From an uncultured Clostridia bacterium (GTDB lineage: Bacteria; Bacillota; Clostridia; UMGS1883), in contig CAKSFM010000007.1 in the NCBI GenBank assembly GCA_934454525.1, forward strand, positions 1-64,000: 64,000 nucleotides of DNA, read 5' to 3'. This document shows positions 50,230-59,108 of this stretch, in pieces. Numbering within the stretch: the stretch's first letter is position 1; each line of letters opens with the position of its first letter. The notes below the pieces were generated by a model. The model had not been told where the DNA came from. It ran no database searches and saw nothing but the letters and a program-made list of their open reading frames with translations. The translations under genes were made by a program, and so were the position numbers.

Positions 50230-50946
50230 ATGTGGTACTTATTAAATAAGTTTATAAAAAGGTTATTTGATTTTTCTGTATGTACTGTTGCAATAGTTGT
50301 TTTGCTGCCTTTGTGGCTGATTCTGGCAGCAGTAATTAAATGTGACAGCAAAGGCCCCGTATTATTTGCGCAGGAACGGCGCACAAAGGGCGGAAAGCTT
50401 TTCAGAATGTATAAATTCCGTTCCATGGTCGTCAATGCGGAAAATATGGGGGCGGGATTGTTCAACTATGAAAATGACCCGCGGGTTACAAAGGTCGGGC
50501 GCTTCTTGCGGAACAGCAGTTTTGATGAATTGCCGCAGCTTTGGAATGTGGTCAAAGGCGATATTTCATTGGTCGGGCCGCGCCCGTGCGTTTCTTATGA
50601 GCTTGGGGATTTTGAAACGCTGAATAAAAAATATAAAAAACGGTTTGAGATGCGGGGCGGAATAACCGGACTTGCTCAAATCAAGGGAAGAAACGAAAAT
50701 TCGTGGGACGAGAAGGTTACATACGATAATATCTATATCGACGAGTTCAAAAAGCAGGGTATTTGGCTTGATATAAAAATATTGGCGGGTACAGTTGCGA
50801 AAGTGTTTAAAAAGCAGGATATATATGAAGAAAAGGCTGATAAGGAAATGAATGATGCTGAAGCTGCGAAATTTGCGGAAGAAGAAATTATTCGTATTGC
50901 TCATTTGCCTGATGAAGAAATTACTGAAACAGTCGGAATAAAATAA
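50230..50946 (+). CDS. Undecaprenyl-phosphate sugar phosphotransferase (priming transferase)
   Basis: ATG 50230 follows AGGGTG. The 238-residue protein has one N-terminal membrane hairpin (about 8-38, SVCTVAIVVLLPLWLILAAVI) and the bacterial sugar transferase core: KGPVLFAQERRTKGGKLFRMYKFRSM, the DELPQLWNV segment, SLVGPRP and GITGLAQIKGR. It lacks the four extra N-terminal helices of WbaP/WcaJ. It transfers a sugar-1-phosphate to the lipid carrier, the first step of the repeat unit. The C-terminal Glu-rich tail (about 200-238) is extra. Confidence 0.92.
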   Translation: MWYLLNKFIKRLFDFSVCTVAIVVLLPLWLILAAVIKCDSKGPVLFAQERRTKGGKLFRMYKFRSMVVNAENMGAGLFNYENDPRVTKVGRFLRNSSFDELPQLWNVVKGDISLVGPRPCVSYELGDFETLNKKYKKRFEMRGGITGLAQIKGRNENSWDEKVTYDNIYIDEFKKQGIWLDIKILAGTVAKVFKKQDIYEEKADKEMNDAEAAKFAEEEIIRIAHLPDEEITETVGIK

Positions 50947-50958
50947 GAGGTTGATAAA

Positions 50959-51888
50959 ATGAAAACAGACGTTGCGAACAGATTTATTTGGTACAAAGGT
51001 GAAATCGTGAATGTCAACGATGCAAGAATTAACATTCTTGCGCCGACGGCACAATTCGGTTTAAATGTTTTTGAAGGGATTCCCTGCTATTGGAATGATG
51101 AAACAAAACAGTTATATGCTTTCCGTTTGGATGATCACTATAACCGTTTGCTGCGTTCGGCAAAGCTGATTCAGATTAACTGTCCTTATACAAAAGACGA
51201 TATGAAAAGGGCGTTTGCCGATGTTATAGCCGCTAATGAGTATGACGAGAATTTGTCCGTGCGGCAAACCCTGTTTGTTGACGGGTTTGGCTCATGGGGT
51301 TCGGAAGAGCCGGTCGGGATGTTCGTTGCACCGATACCAAAGGGCAGGACAAGCTCAGAATATAACAAAAAGGGTCTTAACTGCTGCGTCACATCGTGGA
51401 GAAGAATATCCGACACAACGCTTTCACCGCGAATTAAATGCGGCGCAAATTACATAAACAGCCGTGCCGGACAGCGTGAAGCGATACGAAACGGTTATGA
51501 CACCTGTATATTTCTGAACGATGCCGGAAAAGTGGCAGAGGGTCCCGGCTCATGCTTTTTTATGGTTGTGAATAATACTCTGATTACACCGCTGCTTACC
51601 GACAGCGTTCTTGAAAGCATCACGCGTGATACCGTTATCAGACTTGCCGAAAGTATGGGTATAGAGGTAATTCAGCGTTCCGTTGACAGAACCGAGCTTT
51701 ATACCTGCGATGAAGCTTTTCTGTGCGGCTCGGCAATGGAAATAACTCCTATACTTTCAATTGACAGGTATACTGTAGGCAATGATAATGCAAAAGACAT
51801 TACAAATAAATTGCATATGGCATATCTTGAAGCCGCAACAGGGAGAAACGCGGATTTCATGCATTGGGTTACACCGGTTTACAGATAG
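50959..51888 (+). CDS. Class IV (branched-chain type) aminotransferase
   Basis: The 309-residue fold-IV PLP enzyme has Lys160 in SPRIKCGANYINS as PLP lysine, FGLNVFEGI at the start, AEGPGSCFFMV and GSAMEITPI, as in BCAT-type transaminases. The housekeeping role is Leu/Ile/Val synthesis, but its place inside a polysaccharide operon, with an aldolase and an amino-acid decarboxylase, suggests a dedicated amination step. It starts 12 bases after the priming transferase, after AAGAGG. Confidence 0.85.
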   Translation: MKTDVANRFIWYKGEIVNVNDARINILAPTAQFGLNVFEGIPCYWNDETKQLYAFRLDDHYNRLLRSAKLIQINCPYTKDDMKRAFADVIAANEYDENLSVRQTLFVDGFGSWGSEEPVGMFVAPIPKGRTSSEYNKKGLNCCVTSWRRISDTTLSPRIKCGANYINSRAGQREAIRNGYDTCIFLNDAGKVAEGPGSCFFMVVNNTLITPLLTDSVLESITRDTVIRLAESMGIEVIQRSVDRTELYTCDEAFLCGSAMEITPILSIDRYTVGNDNAKDITNKLHMAYLEAATGRNADFMHWVTPVYR

Positions 51889-51909
51889 AATAATTTTGGA
51901 GGAAAAGTA

Positions 51910-52677
51910 ATGGAGAGAACATATGTCGGAGGATTGGTGTCGGTTATTATGCCGATTTATAATGCCGAAAGGTATCTCGCGCCCACCCTTGATTCGGTTT
52001 TTGCACAGGATTACAAAGATATAGAGCTTGTTCTTGTTGACGACTGCTCAAAGGATAATTCAGCAGCGATTATATCGGAGTATCAGAAAAAACACGGTAA
52101 AATCGTTTATTTTCTTCAGGAAAGGAATATGGGTGCGGGTGCGGCGCGAAATAAGGCATTGGAGCTTGCGAAAGGGCAATATGTTGCTTTCCTTGACAGT
52201 GATGATGTTTGGAAAAACGATAAAATCAGCAGGCAGATTGAACTGATGAAAAAAACAAAGGCTCCGTTTTCGTATACGGCAATTGAAATGATGGACGAAA
52301 ACGGCAGAATCATCAAAGAAAAACGAAATATAAAAGAATCGTGCGACTACAAATACTTGCTGCACAATACCATAATTGCAACTTCTTCCGTCGTAATAGA
52401 CAGAACGGTTTTGGGCGATTTCCGCATGCCGCTTCGCCGCGGCGGTCAGGACTATGCAACGTGGCTTATGCTTTTGCGCGGCGGTGCAGCTGCAAGAGGA
52501 ATTAACGAAGCTCTTGTAAAATATCGTGTTGCAAGCGGTTCACTTTCGTCAAATAAATTTAAAAGCATTAAGCAGGTATGGGAGATTCAGACGCAGGATG
52601 AGAAAATTAACAAATTCAGCGCGGCGGTGCATGTGCTGAGTTTCGGCTTTAACGCGTTCAAAAAGTACTTTATGTGA
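51910..52677 (+). CDS. Family 2 glycosyltransferase
   Basis: The 255-residue GT-A fold transferase starts VSVIMPIYNAERYLAPTLDSV, has VDDCSKDNS and the metal motif DSDD in VAFLDSDDVW. It adds a sugar from a nucleotide donor to the lipid-linked repeat unit at the cytoplasmic face. Donor unknown. The start follows TGGAGGAAAAGT. Its stop overlaps the region of the next start. Confidence 0.9.
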   Translation: MERTYVGGLVSVIMPIYNAERYLAPTLDSVFAQDYKDIELVLVDDCSKDNSAAIISEYQKKHGKIVYFLQERNMGAGAARNKALELAKGQYVAFLDSDDVWKNDKISRQIELMKKTKAPFSYTAIEMMDENGRIIKEKRNIKESCDYKYLLHNTIIATSSVVIDRTVLGDFRMPLRRGGQDYATWLMLLRGGAAARGINEALVKYRVASGSLSSNKFKSIKQVWEIQTQDEKINKFSAAVHVLSFGFNAFKKYFM

Positions 52678-52685
52678 GGTGCGCT

Positions 52686-53735
52686 GTGAAGAAAATATGT
52701 ATAATAGGTCACTTTGGATTCGGTCAGAACCTTTTGAACGGGCAAACAATCAAGACGAAAATCGTTACTTCCGAAATAGAAAAAAAATTTGGAAATGATA
52801 ATGTAGTGCTGCTTGATTTGGCAGGAGGAATAAAAAAAATACCTGAACTGCTTTGCAAAATCCCGCAAATGCTGCACAAGTGCGACGATGTGGTGATTAT
52901 GCCTGTGGAAAACGGATTGCGTTTTTTAACGCCGGTTCTCGGTTTTTGGAACAGGATTTTCAAAAAGAAGCTTCATTACGTAGTTATCGGAGGATGGCTG
53001 CCTGAATTTTTGTCGGATAAAAACATGCTCATATCCGGACTGAAAAATTTTTGCGGAATTTATGTTGAAACAAATACAATGAAGCAAGCGCTGCATAAGC
53101 TTGGGCTTAGAAATCTGTTTGTTATGCCGAACTGCAAAAAGCTGACAGTTCTTTCGGAAGATGAGCTTGTCTACCCACAGGGTGCTCCATATAAACTTTG
53201 CACCTTTTCCCGTGTGATGAAAGAAAAGGGAATTGAGGATGCGGTGCAAGCCGTAATTAAGGTCAATGCGGATTTAGGCTATCAGGCATTTTCGCTTGAC
53301 ATATATGGGCAAATTGACTCGGAACAAACGGATTGGTTTGAGAATCTGCAAAAAAAGTTTCCGGCTTATATAAGATATGGCGGTGTAGTTCCTTTTGATA
53401 AAAGTGTGGAAATGCTTAAGGAATACTTTGCATTATTGTTTCCCACATATTACGAGGGAGAAGGCTTTGCCGGCACTCTCATAGACGCTTTTTCCGCGGG
53501 AATCCCCGTTATTGCAAGTGACTGGAGATATAATGCGGAGATTGTGAATGAGAATGTCGGGTATGTTTATAAAACGGGCGCACAATCCGAATTTGTGGAA
53601 TTACTGAAATTGGCGGCGGCTAATCCGGCGATGCTTGTAAATATGAAGAAAAACTGTTTACATGAGGCTGAAAAATATAAAATAGATGCGGCAGTAAAAG
53701 TATTGCTGAATCAGATAGAAGGCGGTTGCAGATGA
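52686..53735 (+). CDS. Family 4-type glycosyltransferase
   Basis: GTG 52686 with GAGGTG just upstream is the likely start; a GTG at 52674 would overlap the previous gene. The about 349-residue protein is a GT-B transferase: FSRVMKEKGIEDAVQAV in the C-terminal domain and PTYYEGEGFAGTLIDAFSAGIPVIASD, which contains the E-x7-E donor motif. Donor and acceptor are unknown. The next gene starts inside its stop codon (ATGA). Confidence 0.87.
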   Translation: MKKICIIGHFGFGQNLLNGQTIKTKIVTSEIEKKFGNDNVVLLDLAGGIKKIPELLCKIPQMLHKCDDVVIMPVENGLRFLTPVLGFWNRIFKKKLHYVVIGGWLPEFLSDKNMLISGLKNFCGIYVETNTMKQALHKLGLRNLFVMPNCKKLTVLSEDELVYPQGAPYKLCTFSRVMKEKGIEDAVQAVIKVNADLGYQAFSLDIYGQIDSEQTDWFENLQKKFPAYIRYGGVVPFDKSVEMLKEYFALLFPTYYEGEGFAGTLIDAFSAGIPVIASDWRYNAEIVNENVGYVYKTGAQSEFVELLKLAAANPAMLVNMKKNCLHEAEKYKIDAAVKVLLNQIEGGCR

Positions 53736-54631
53736 GTATTTCTGTTTACAAAATAAAAAAATGGTATAAGATGCTTGCGGGAAAAAGTATTTCACACGTT
53801 AATCAGGGCGTCGGCACTTGCTATTCAAAAACAGAGGTAGCAGGATATTACAACGATTTAACCGAAAAGGTAACAAAAGACAATCCTGACATTCTTGTGC
53901 CGAAATATTATGTTGACACGGGCGAAGAAATATATTTCTCTATAGGGATATTTCAGTACGGTCTTGCGTCATATGATCTGTATTTAAAAACTAAAGAAGA
54001 AAAATATAAAAATAAAATTGCAGCATGTGCCGAATGGGCTGTTAATAATCAGAATGATGATGGAAGCTGGACAACATTTTTATATGAAAATCCCGAACAT
54101 CCTTACTCTTCTATGGCGCAGGGCGAGGGTATTTCAATGCTTATACGGGCGTATATCGTAACAGAAGATGAGAAGTATATAAACGCAGCACACAGAGCAA
54201 AAGACTTTATGTTAAAGCCGATTCCAAACGGCGGAGCAACCGATTATATCGGCAAAGACGTGTATTTGTATGAGTGTACGCATGAACCGCTTATTTTAAA
54301 CGGCTGGATTTTTTCGTTATGGGGATTGTATGATTATTGTAAATTTACAAATGATGAAAAAACACAGGCAACACTTAATGCGACTCTTAATTCACTGAAA
54401 AAGAAGCTGCCGGACTTTGATATAAAATACTGGAGCAAATATGAGGATGGCAAGCGGATATGCAGTCCGTTTTATCACAAACTGCATATAGCGCAGCTAA
54501 AGGTAATGTACGATCTTTTCGGTGATGAAATTTATAACGAGTATGCCCGAAAATGGGAAAAGTATCAAAATAGTTTTTGGAAACCTAAAAAAGCATTTTT
54601 GAAAAAGGCTTTGCAGAAAATTTTTGAATAG
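53732..54631 (+). CDS. D-glucuronyl C5-epimerase-family protein
   Basis: ATG 53732 overlaps the upstream stop codon. The 299-residue protein resembles the C-terminal (alpha/alpha-barrel) domain of heparosan/glucuronyl C5-epimerases: EIYFSIGIFQYGLASYDLY, DDGSWTTFLYENPEHPYSSMAQGEGISMLIRAY and HEPLILNGWIFSLWGLYDY. These enzymes invert C5 of glucuronic acid to iduronic acid in the polymer or intermediate. There is no signal peptide, so it would act in the cytoplasm or on lipid-linked units. This implies a uronic acid in the product. Confidence 0.82.
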   Translation: MSISVYKIKKWYKMLAGKSISHVNQGVGTCYSKTEVAGYYNDLTEKVTKDNPDILVPKYYVDTGEEIYFSIGIFQYGLASYDLYLKTKEEKYKNKIAACAEWAVNNQNDDGSWTTFLYENPEHPYSSMAQGEGISMLIRAYIVTEDEKYINAAHRAKDFMLKPIPNGGATDYIGKDVYLYECTHEPLILNGWIFSLWGLYDYCKFTNDEKTQATLNATLNSLKKKLPDFDIKYWSKYEDGKRICSPFYHKLHIAQLKVMYDLFGDEIYNEYARKWEKYQNSFWKPKKAFLKKALQKIFE

Positions 54632-54648
54632 TAAATCAGGAGTGCGAA

Positions 54649-55650
54649 ATGAATAAAGCAGCGCATTTTTATGTGAATTATAATAATATTGTGGTGTTAA
54701 ACGGATATCTGGATGTAATTAAGCAGTCGTTAATTCAATGCGGATTTACCTGTGATGAAATAGTCAGCGTTGAAGGAATGAATAAGAACGATTTGTATGT
54801 TTTTCCTATGGGGATAGACGCATTTAAGTTTTATCACAAAGGATATAAAAATTTTATTTTGTGGCAGCAGGGAGCAACGGCGGATGAATCATACATGCGC
54901 AATAAAAGCAAACTCAGATACCGCATTCTTAATTATATGGATTGCTTTGCAATGAAAAAGGCACAGATGGTTTTCTTTTGCTCTCAATATATGAAAGAGC
55001 ATTATGAACGCCTGGCGCGCCGTTCTTTTGCACATAAAAGCTATTGTATGCCTTGCTATAACGAGAAGCTTTTGCCGGATTCGATTGACGCAAAGGATTA
55101 CACAAAGAAGAATTTTGCATATGTGGGTTCGTTGGATTTGTGGCAGTGCTTTGATGAAACTGCAAAATTATATAAAGAGATTGAAAATCGTTTTCCCGAT
55201 GCGCATTTTAAAGTTCTGACATTTTCCGTGCAGGAAGCGATTGAAAAAATCAAAGCGCTGGGAATTAAAAATTATGAGGTTAAATGCGTAAAAAAAGAAG
55301 ATGTTCAAAATGAGTTAAAGGATATTGTTTATGGATTTGTTGTCCGCAGAGATTCAATTGTAAATCGTGTTGCAACGCCAACAAAATTATCCTCGTATAT
55401 GTCTGCCGGGGTTATACCGATATTCAGCAGTGTTTTGGACGATTTCAGAAAAATATCAGGCAACATGAAATATGCAGTCGCTCTTGATTCTTTGAATGAC
55501 GCTTCAGAGCTGATGAAAGCAATTAACCTGCCGATTGATAAAGATGAGCTTAAAGAAGAGTACGAACATTTATTTAATACTTACTACGGAACTCAAAATC
55601 ATACTAACAGAATTTCAGATATGATGAAAGGAATATTCAACAATGAATAA
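54649..55650 (+). CDS. GT-B-like glycosyltransferase
   Basis: The 333-residue protein has a GT-B-type arrangement: VNYNNIVVLNGYLDVIKQSL at the start, VFFCSQYMKEHY in the linker region, KNFAYVGSLDLWQCFDETAKLYKEI opening the second Rossmann domain and ATPTKLSSYMSAGVIPIFSSV in the donor site. It lacks the clear E-x7-E of GT4. Role: adding one sugar of the repeat unit. The next gene overlaps by eight bases. Confidence 0.72.
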   Translation: MNKAAHFYVNYNNIVVLNGYLDVIKQSLIQCGFTCDEIVSVEGMNKNDLYVFPMGIDAFKFYHKGYKNFILWQQGATADESYMRNKSKLRYRILNYMDCFAMKKAQMVFFCSQYMKEHYERLARRSFAHKSYCMPCYNEKLLPDSIDAKDYTKKNFAYVGSLDLWQCFDETAKLYKEIENRFPDAHFKVLTFSVQEAIEKIKALGIKNYEVKCVKKEDVQNELKDIVYGFVVRRDSIVNRVATPTKLSSYMSAGVIPIFSSVLDDFRKISGNMKYAVALDSLNDASELMKAINLPIDKDELKEEYEHLFNTYYGTQNHTNRISDMMKGIFNNE

Positions 55651-56866
55651 CGATATTGTAAAGCCAAGAGGCATCGGAATTATATCAATTTTTCCGATTA
55701 TTATGTTTATACTTGATCCTTATGCGATATCTGACGGCGGCATGGCTATATGCGACGGATTGATTTTGTTTATGGTACTGTATCTGGCTTTATATAACAA
55801 AATGGCATTGTACAAGCCGCTGTTTGTTCTGATCGGTATTGATTTTGTTCTCAGCATAATTTCTTTTTTATTAACAGATTCAATGTATACATATTTTAAT
55901 TTATCCTTTAAAATAGCGATTGTATTTTCGCTGTATTTGTTTGTTTACAGCGGGATTTGGACGCAGATACTTCGGTATGAAGATGATTTTTATAAAGCAG
56001 TTGAGATAATAGGATTGCTTTGTGCGATTCTTGCTATATTGCAATTTATATTCGCTTCTGCCGGGGTGGATTTCTATGATGGAAAATTGCCTCTTCCAAC
56101 GGGAAAAAACAGTTATTTTGGCGGAGTTTTTGATAAAAATACAGGTGACCTGAGAGTTCATTCGTTTTTTGAAGAACCGTCATATCTGGCTTTTTTTGAA
56201 ATACCTATAACAATTCACTTGCTTCAAAAAAAGAAATATATCAAATCAATTATTTGCGGAATGGCATGTATACTTTCGGGTTCGCTGATAGGTATAGCAG
56301 GTCTTGCAATATCGCTGATAATGCTGCTGCTTTTTGATAATGATACAAAAATCAGTACAAAGATTCTTTTTGTCATATTAATTGGCGCTGTAGTTGCCGT
56401 TATTGTCAATTTATATAATACAAACGACGGTATAAAAAATTTGATTGATTACTACACGCAGCGTTTGGATAATATAGACAGTTCCAAACAAAGGGATACT
56501 TCATCGTATTCGCAAAGAATAAACGGATATATCACTTTATTCGACCGTTATAATTACATTAATAAATTTATCGGTGTAGGGTTTAATCAGTATCCGTTTT
56601 ACTTTAGATTAGCAATGGATTATTCGAACGATATTGTATCGAATCTGCTGAATTTTGGTTACATTGGTATTACTGCCTTAATATGTACATTGATAGCTAT
56701 AGCAAGAAAAATGACCGGTCACGGCAAAGTGTTTTTTGTGATTTTCTGCATTTTGTTAGCTGTTGACCATTCATGGTTTAACTCTATGTTTTTTTATATA
56801 CTTACTTGGGTTATAGTAAAATCAAACACCAAGCAAACAAATATGTTTTTAGAGGTAAAGATTTAA
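55643..56866 (+). CDS. Wzy-like O-antigen/capsule polymerase
   Basis: The 407-residue protein has about ten to twelve hydrophobic helices and one large extracytoplasmic loop (about 135-185, with VDFYDGKLPLPTGKNSYFGG and VHSFFEEPSYLAFFEIP). That loop has the HSFFEEPSYLA pattern of Wzy/O-antigen ligase-type proteins. It would link flipped repeat units into polymer outside the membrane. Sequence is poorly conserved in this class, so the call rests on topology, loop motif and operon context. Confidence 0.8.
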   Translation: MNNDIVKPRGIGIISIFPIIMFILDPYAISDGGMAICDGLILFMVLYLALYNKMALYKPLFVLIGIDFVLSIISFLLTDSMYTYFNLSFKIAIVFSLYLFVYSGIWTQILRYEDDFYKAVEIIGLLCAILAILQFIFASAGVDFYDGKLPLPTGKNSYFGGVFDKNTGDLRVHSFFEEPSYLAFFEIPITIHLLQKKKYIKSIICGMACILSGSLIGIAGLAISLIMLLLFDNDTKISTKILFVILIGAVVAVIVNLYNTNDGIKNLIDYYTQRLDNIDSSKQRDTSSYSQRINGYITLFDRYNYINKFIGVGFNQYPFYFRLAMDYSNDIVSNLLNFGYIGITALICTLIAIARKMTGHGKVFFVIFCILLAVDHSWFNSMFFYILTWVIVKSNTKQTNMFLEVKI

Positions 56867-56909
56867 AGAATAGCGTTTGCAGTATAAATTAAAACGGAGG
56901 AATAGCTAA

Positions 56910-58085
56910 ATGAAAATCGGAATATTAACATTTCACAGATCAATAAATTACGGTGCATTTTTGCAGGCATACGCACTTTCCGATATGCTCCGAAAAAAAA
57001 TGCCGAAAGATTCGGTTGAAATAATTGACTATATAGCCCCTCTTGAAAAAAGGAAAATACCGATTAATGTTTTATGGGGAATAAAGCATTATGGAGTTAT
57101 AAACGGTATTCGCGATATGCAAAAAATATGTTCGTTTAAAAAGGCATATAAAACACTTCCGCTGTCTGAGAGAAGCAGTTTTAAAAACCTGACGGATCTG
57201 TATAAATTTATCGACAAAACGTATGATATATTAATAATAGGCAGTGACGCAATATTTAACTGGAATCAGAACGGTTATCCGACCGCATATATTCCTATGT
57301 ATAAATTTGAAAACTGCAGAATAATTACATATGCAGCTTCCGTTCACGGACTAAGATATTCAGATGTCAATAAAAAGATGTTGGACGAATGCGGAAAAGT
57401 GTTTTCACACATGGATATTGTTGGCGTCAGAGATAAAAATTCCGAAAATTTTGTCCGTGCCTGCTGCAATAGCGCAAAAGTTTTACATTGTTGTGATCCT
57501 ACCGTATTCATTGACAAGGAGGCAATCAAAAAATACTCATACGATTTTAAAAACAGAATTTTAAAAAAGCACAAATGTGATTTAACAAAAAAATACATTG
57601 TTTTGATGCTGCCCGACTGTTTGCCTGCAGAAAAAATCCGGGAGAAATATGCCGGAAAGTATCAGATAATAACACTTTTTCGTCCTTCGGAATATGCAGA
57701 CAAGTATTTGTATGATTTGAATCCGTTTGAATGGGCGAGTGTATTGTCGTGCGCGGAAATGGTTGTAACAAGCTATTTTCACGGAACGCTTCTTTCGTTA
57801 CGGCATGAGACGCCGGTACTTACAATAGATTTTTCGGATTATAATGATGGAATATATGAAGGGAAACTAAAGGACTTACTATGCACACGTTTGGGAATGA
57901 GCGAATGTTATTTTGACGGTAACGATATTGACAGAAACGATATAATAAATGAGATGATGTGTGTAATTGACAAAGCCTTGACCGGCGAATTTCAGCAAAA
58001 AATAAAAACGTCAATGGAAAAGGAGGCAGAATCATTTAACACCTTTTCAGACGAATTTCAGGCATTATTATGCAAGACTGAGTAG
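56910..58085 (+). CDS. Polysaccharide pyruvyl transferase family protein
   Basis: The 391-residue protein matches the CsaB/WcaK pyruvyl transferase family: KIGILTFHRSINYGAFLQAYAL at the start, DILIIGSDAIFNWNQNGYP and, near the end, AEMVVTSYFHGTLLSLRHETPVL. It adds a pyruvate ketal from PEP to a sugar, making the polymer acidic. The start follows GGAGGAATAGC, 43 bases after the polymerase gene. Some members have other roles, so transfer of pyruvate is by family. Confidence 0.88.
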   Translation: MKIGILTFHRSINYGAFLQAYALSDMLRKKMPKDSVEIIDYIAPLEKRKIPINVLWGIKHYGVINGIRDMQKICSFKKAYKTLPLSERSSFKNLTDLYKFIDKTYDILIIGSDAIFNWNQNGYPTAYIPMYKFENCRIITYAASVHGLRYSDVNKKMLDECGKVFSHMDIVGVRDKNSENFVRACCNSAKVLHCCDPTVFIDKEAIKKYSYDFKNRILKKHKCDLTKKYIVLMLPDCLPAEKIREKYAGKYQIITLFRPSEYADKYLYDLNPFEWASVLSCAEMVVTSYFHGTLLSLRHETPVLTIDFSDYNDGIYEGKLKDLLCTRLGMSECYFDGNDIDRNDIINEMMCVIDKALTGEFQQKIKTSMEKEAESFNTFSDEFQALLCKTE

Positions 58086-58095
58086 GAGGAAAGCA

Positions 58096-59097
58096 ATGTA
58101 TATACTCGACCCGCTGTATTATATATACAAAAAAGAATATAGAAAAACACTGATTGCTATTTCAAAAAAGATATCAGACAGGTATAATGTATCTGTTTTA
58201 AGGGTTATAGGTGACATGGTGTGGTGTGCTGTCAGATATGGCGCTATGTGGACGGAGTATGACGATTTGGATTTTTTTGTACGCTCAAAAAGAAACAGAG
58301 AAACATACATAACTACATTTTTTAATTTCAGGCTCTATAATAAATTGAATAATAAAGATTACAGGGACATCTTTCATGAAAAAACAATCTTCCTTGAAAA
58401 ATTTAAAAAATATATAAAACGCTCTTGGATAGACACAAACAGGTGTTCAGATGCAGAAATTAAGGATTTTTTGAGCTCTCATGACGCGGTGGTTGCTAAA
58501 GCAAGTCATGGTGACAGCGGCAAAGAGGTTCAGGTAATTGAAAATCTGAAAGAAAAAAACTCAGACAGCATTATATCATATCTGAAGAAAAATAACTTAA
58601 ATTTAATTGAGGAACAAATTATTAATTGTGATGAAGTCAGAGCTTTAAATAACAGCTCACTGAATACACTTAGAATTGTAACCGTAAAGAAAAATGATAA
58701 TGTAGAACTGTTGTTTGCCGGGATAAGAATAGGCGGTAAAAATGCTAAAATAGATAATATCTCACAAGGCGGAAGAGTGGCACGCATTAACATATCAACC
58801 GGTAAAATCGATTCGTTATTTTATTCAAAAAAATCGTCAAACGGCTCATATGAAACCGGCGCAGACGGATTAAATGCTATCGGTTTTCAAATTCCCCGGT
58901 ATAATGAGGTTGTTGACACTGTAAAAAGTGCAGCAATGCTGATTCCCGAGATTCGTATTGTGGCGTGGGATGTGGCAATAACACCGACGGATATTGAACT
59001 GGTGGAAGGAAATGAAAGCTTTGGCAGCGTTATAATGCAGCTGTTTTATACAAACGAAGAAGCAGGGCTAAAGCCGCATTTGCTAAAAATGATCTGA
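58096..59097 (+). CDS. Sugar-transfer-associated ATP-grasp protein
   Basis: The 333-residue protein fits the ATP-grasp family found in surface polysaccharide clusters (ATPgrasp_ST type). Signs are VVAKASHGDSGKEVQVIE (glycine-rich nucleotide loop), NLIEEQIINCDEV, NTLRIVTVKK and a C-terminal WDVAITPTDIELVEGN with metal-binding acidic residues. ATP-grasp enzymes activate a carboxylate as acyl phosphate and join it to an amine or thiol. Here it could amidate a uronic acid or attach an amino acid, which would fit the decarboxylase and aminotransferase upstream. No member of this family has a role I can state with certainty. Confidence 0.8.
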   Translation: MYILDPLYYIYKKEYRKTLIAISKKISDRYNVSVLRVIGDMVWCAVRYGAMWTEYDDLDFFVRSKRNRETYITTFFNFRLYNKLNNKDYRDIFHEKTIFLEKFKKYIKRSWIDTNRCSDAEIKDFLSSHDAVVAKASHGDSGKEVQVIENLKEKNSDSIISYLKKNNLNLIEEQIINCDEVRALNNSSLNTLRIVTVKKNDNVELLFAGIRIGGKNAKIDNISQGGRVARINISTGKIDSLFYSKKSSNGSYETGADGLNAIGFQIPRYNEVVDTVKSAAMLIPEIRIVAWDVAITPTDIELVEGNESFGSVIMQLFYTNEEAGLKPHLLKMI

Positions 59098-59108
59098 GGC
59101 GGAATACT

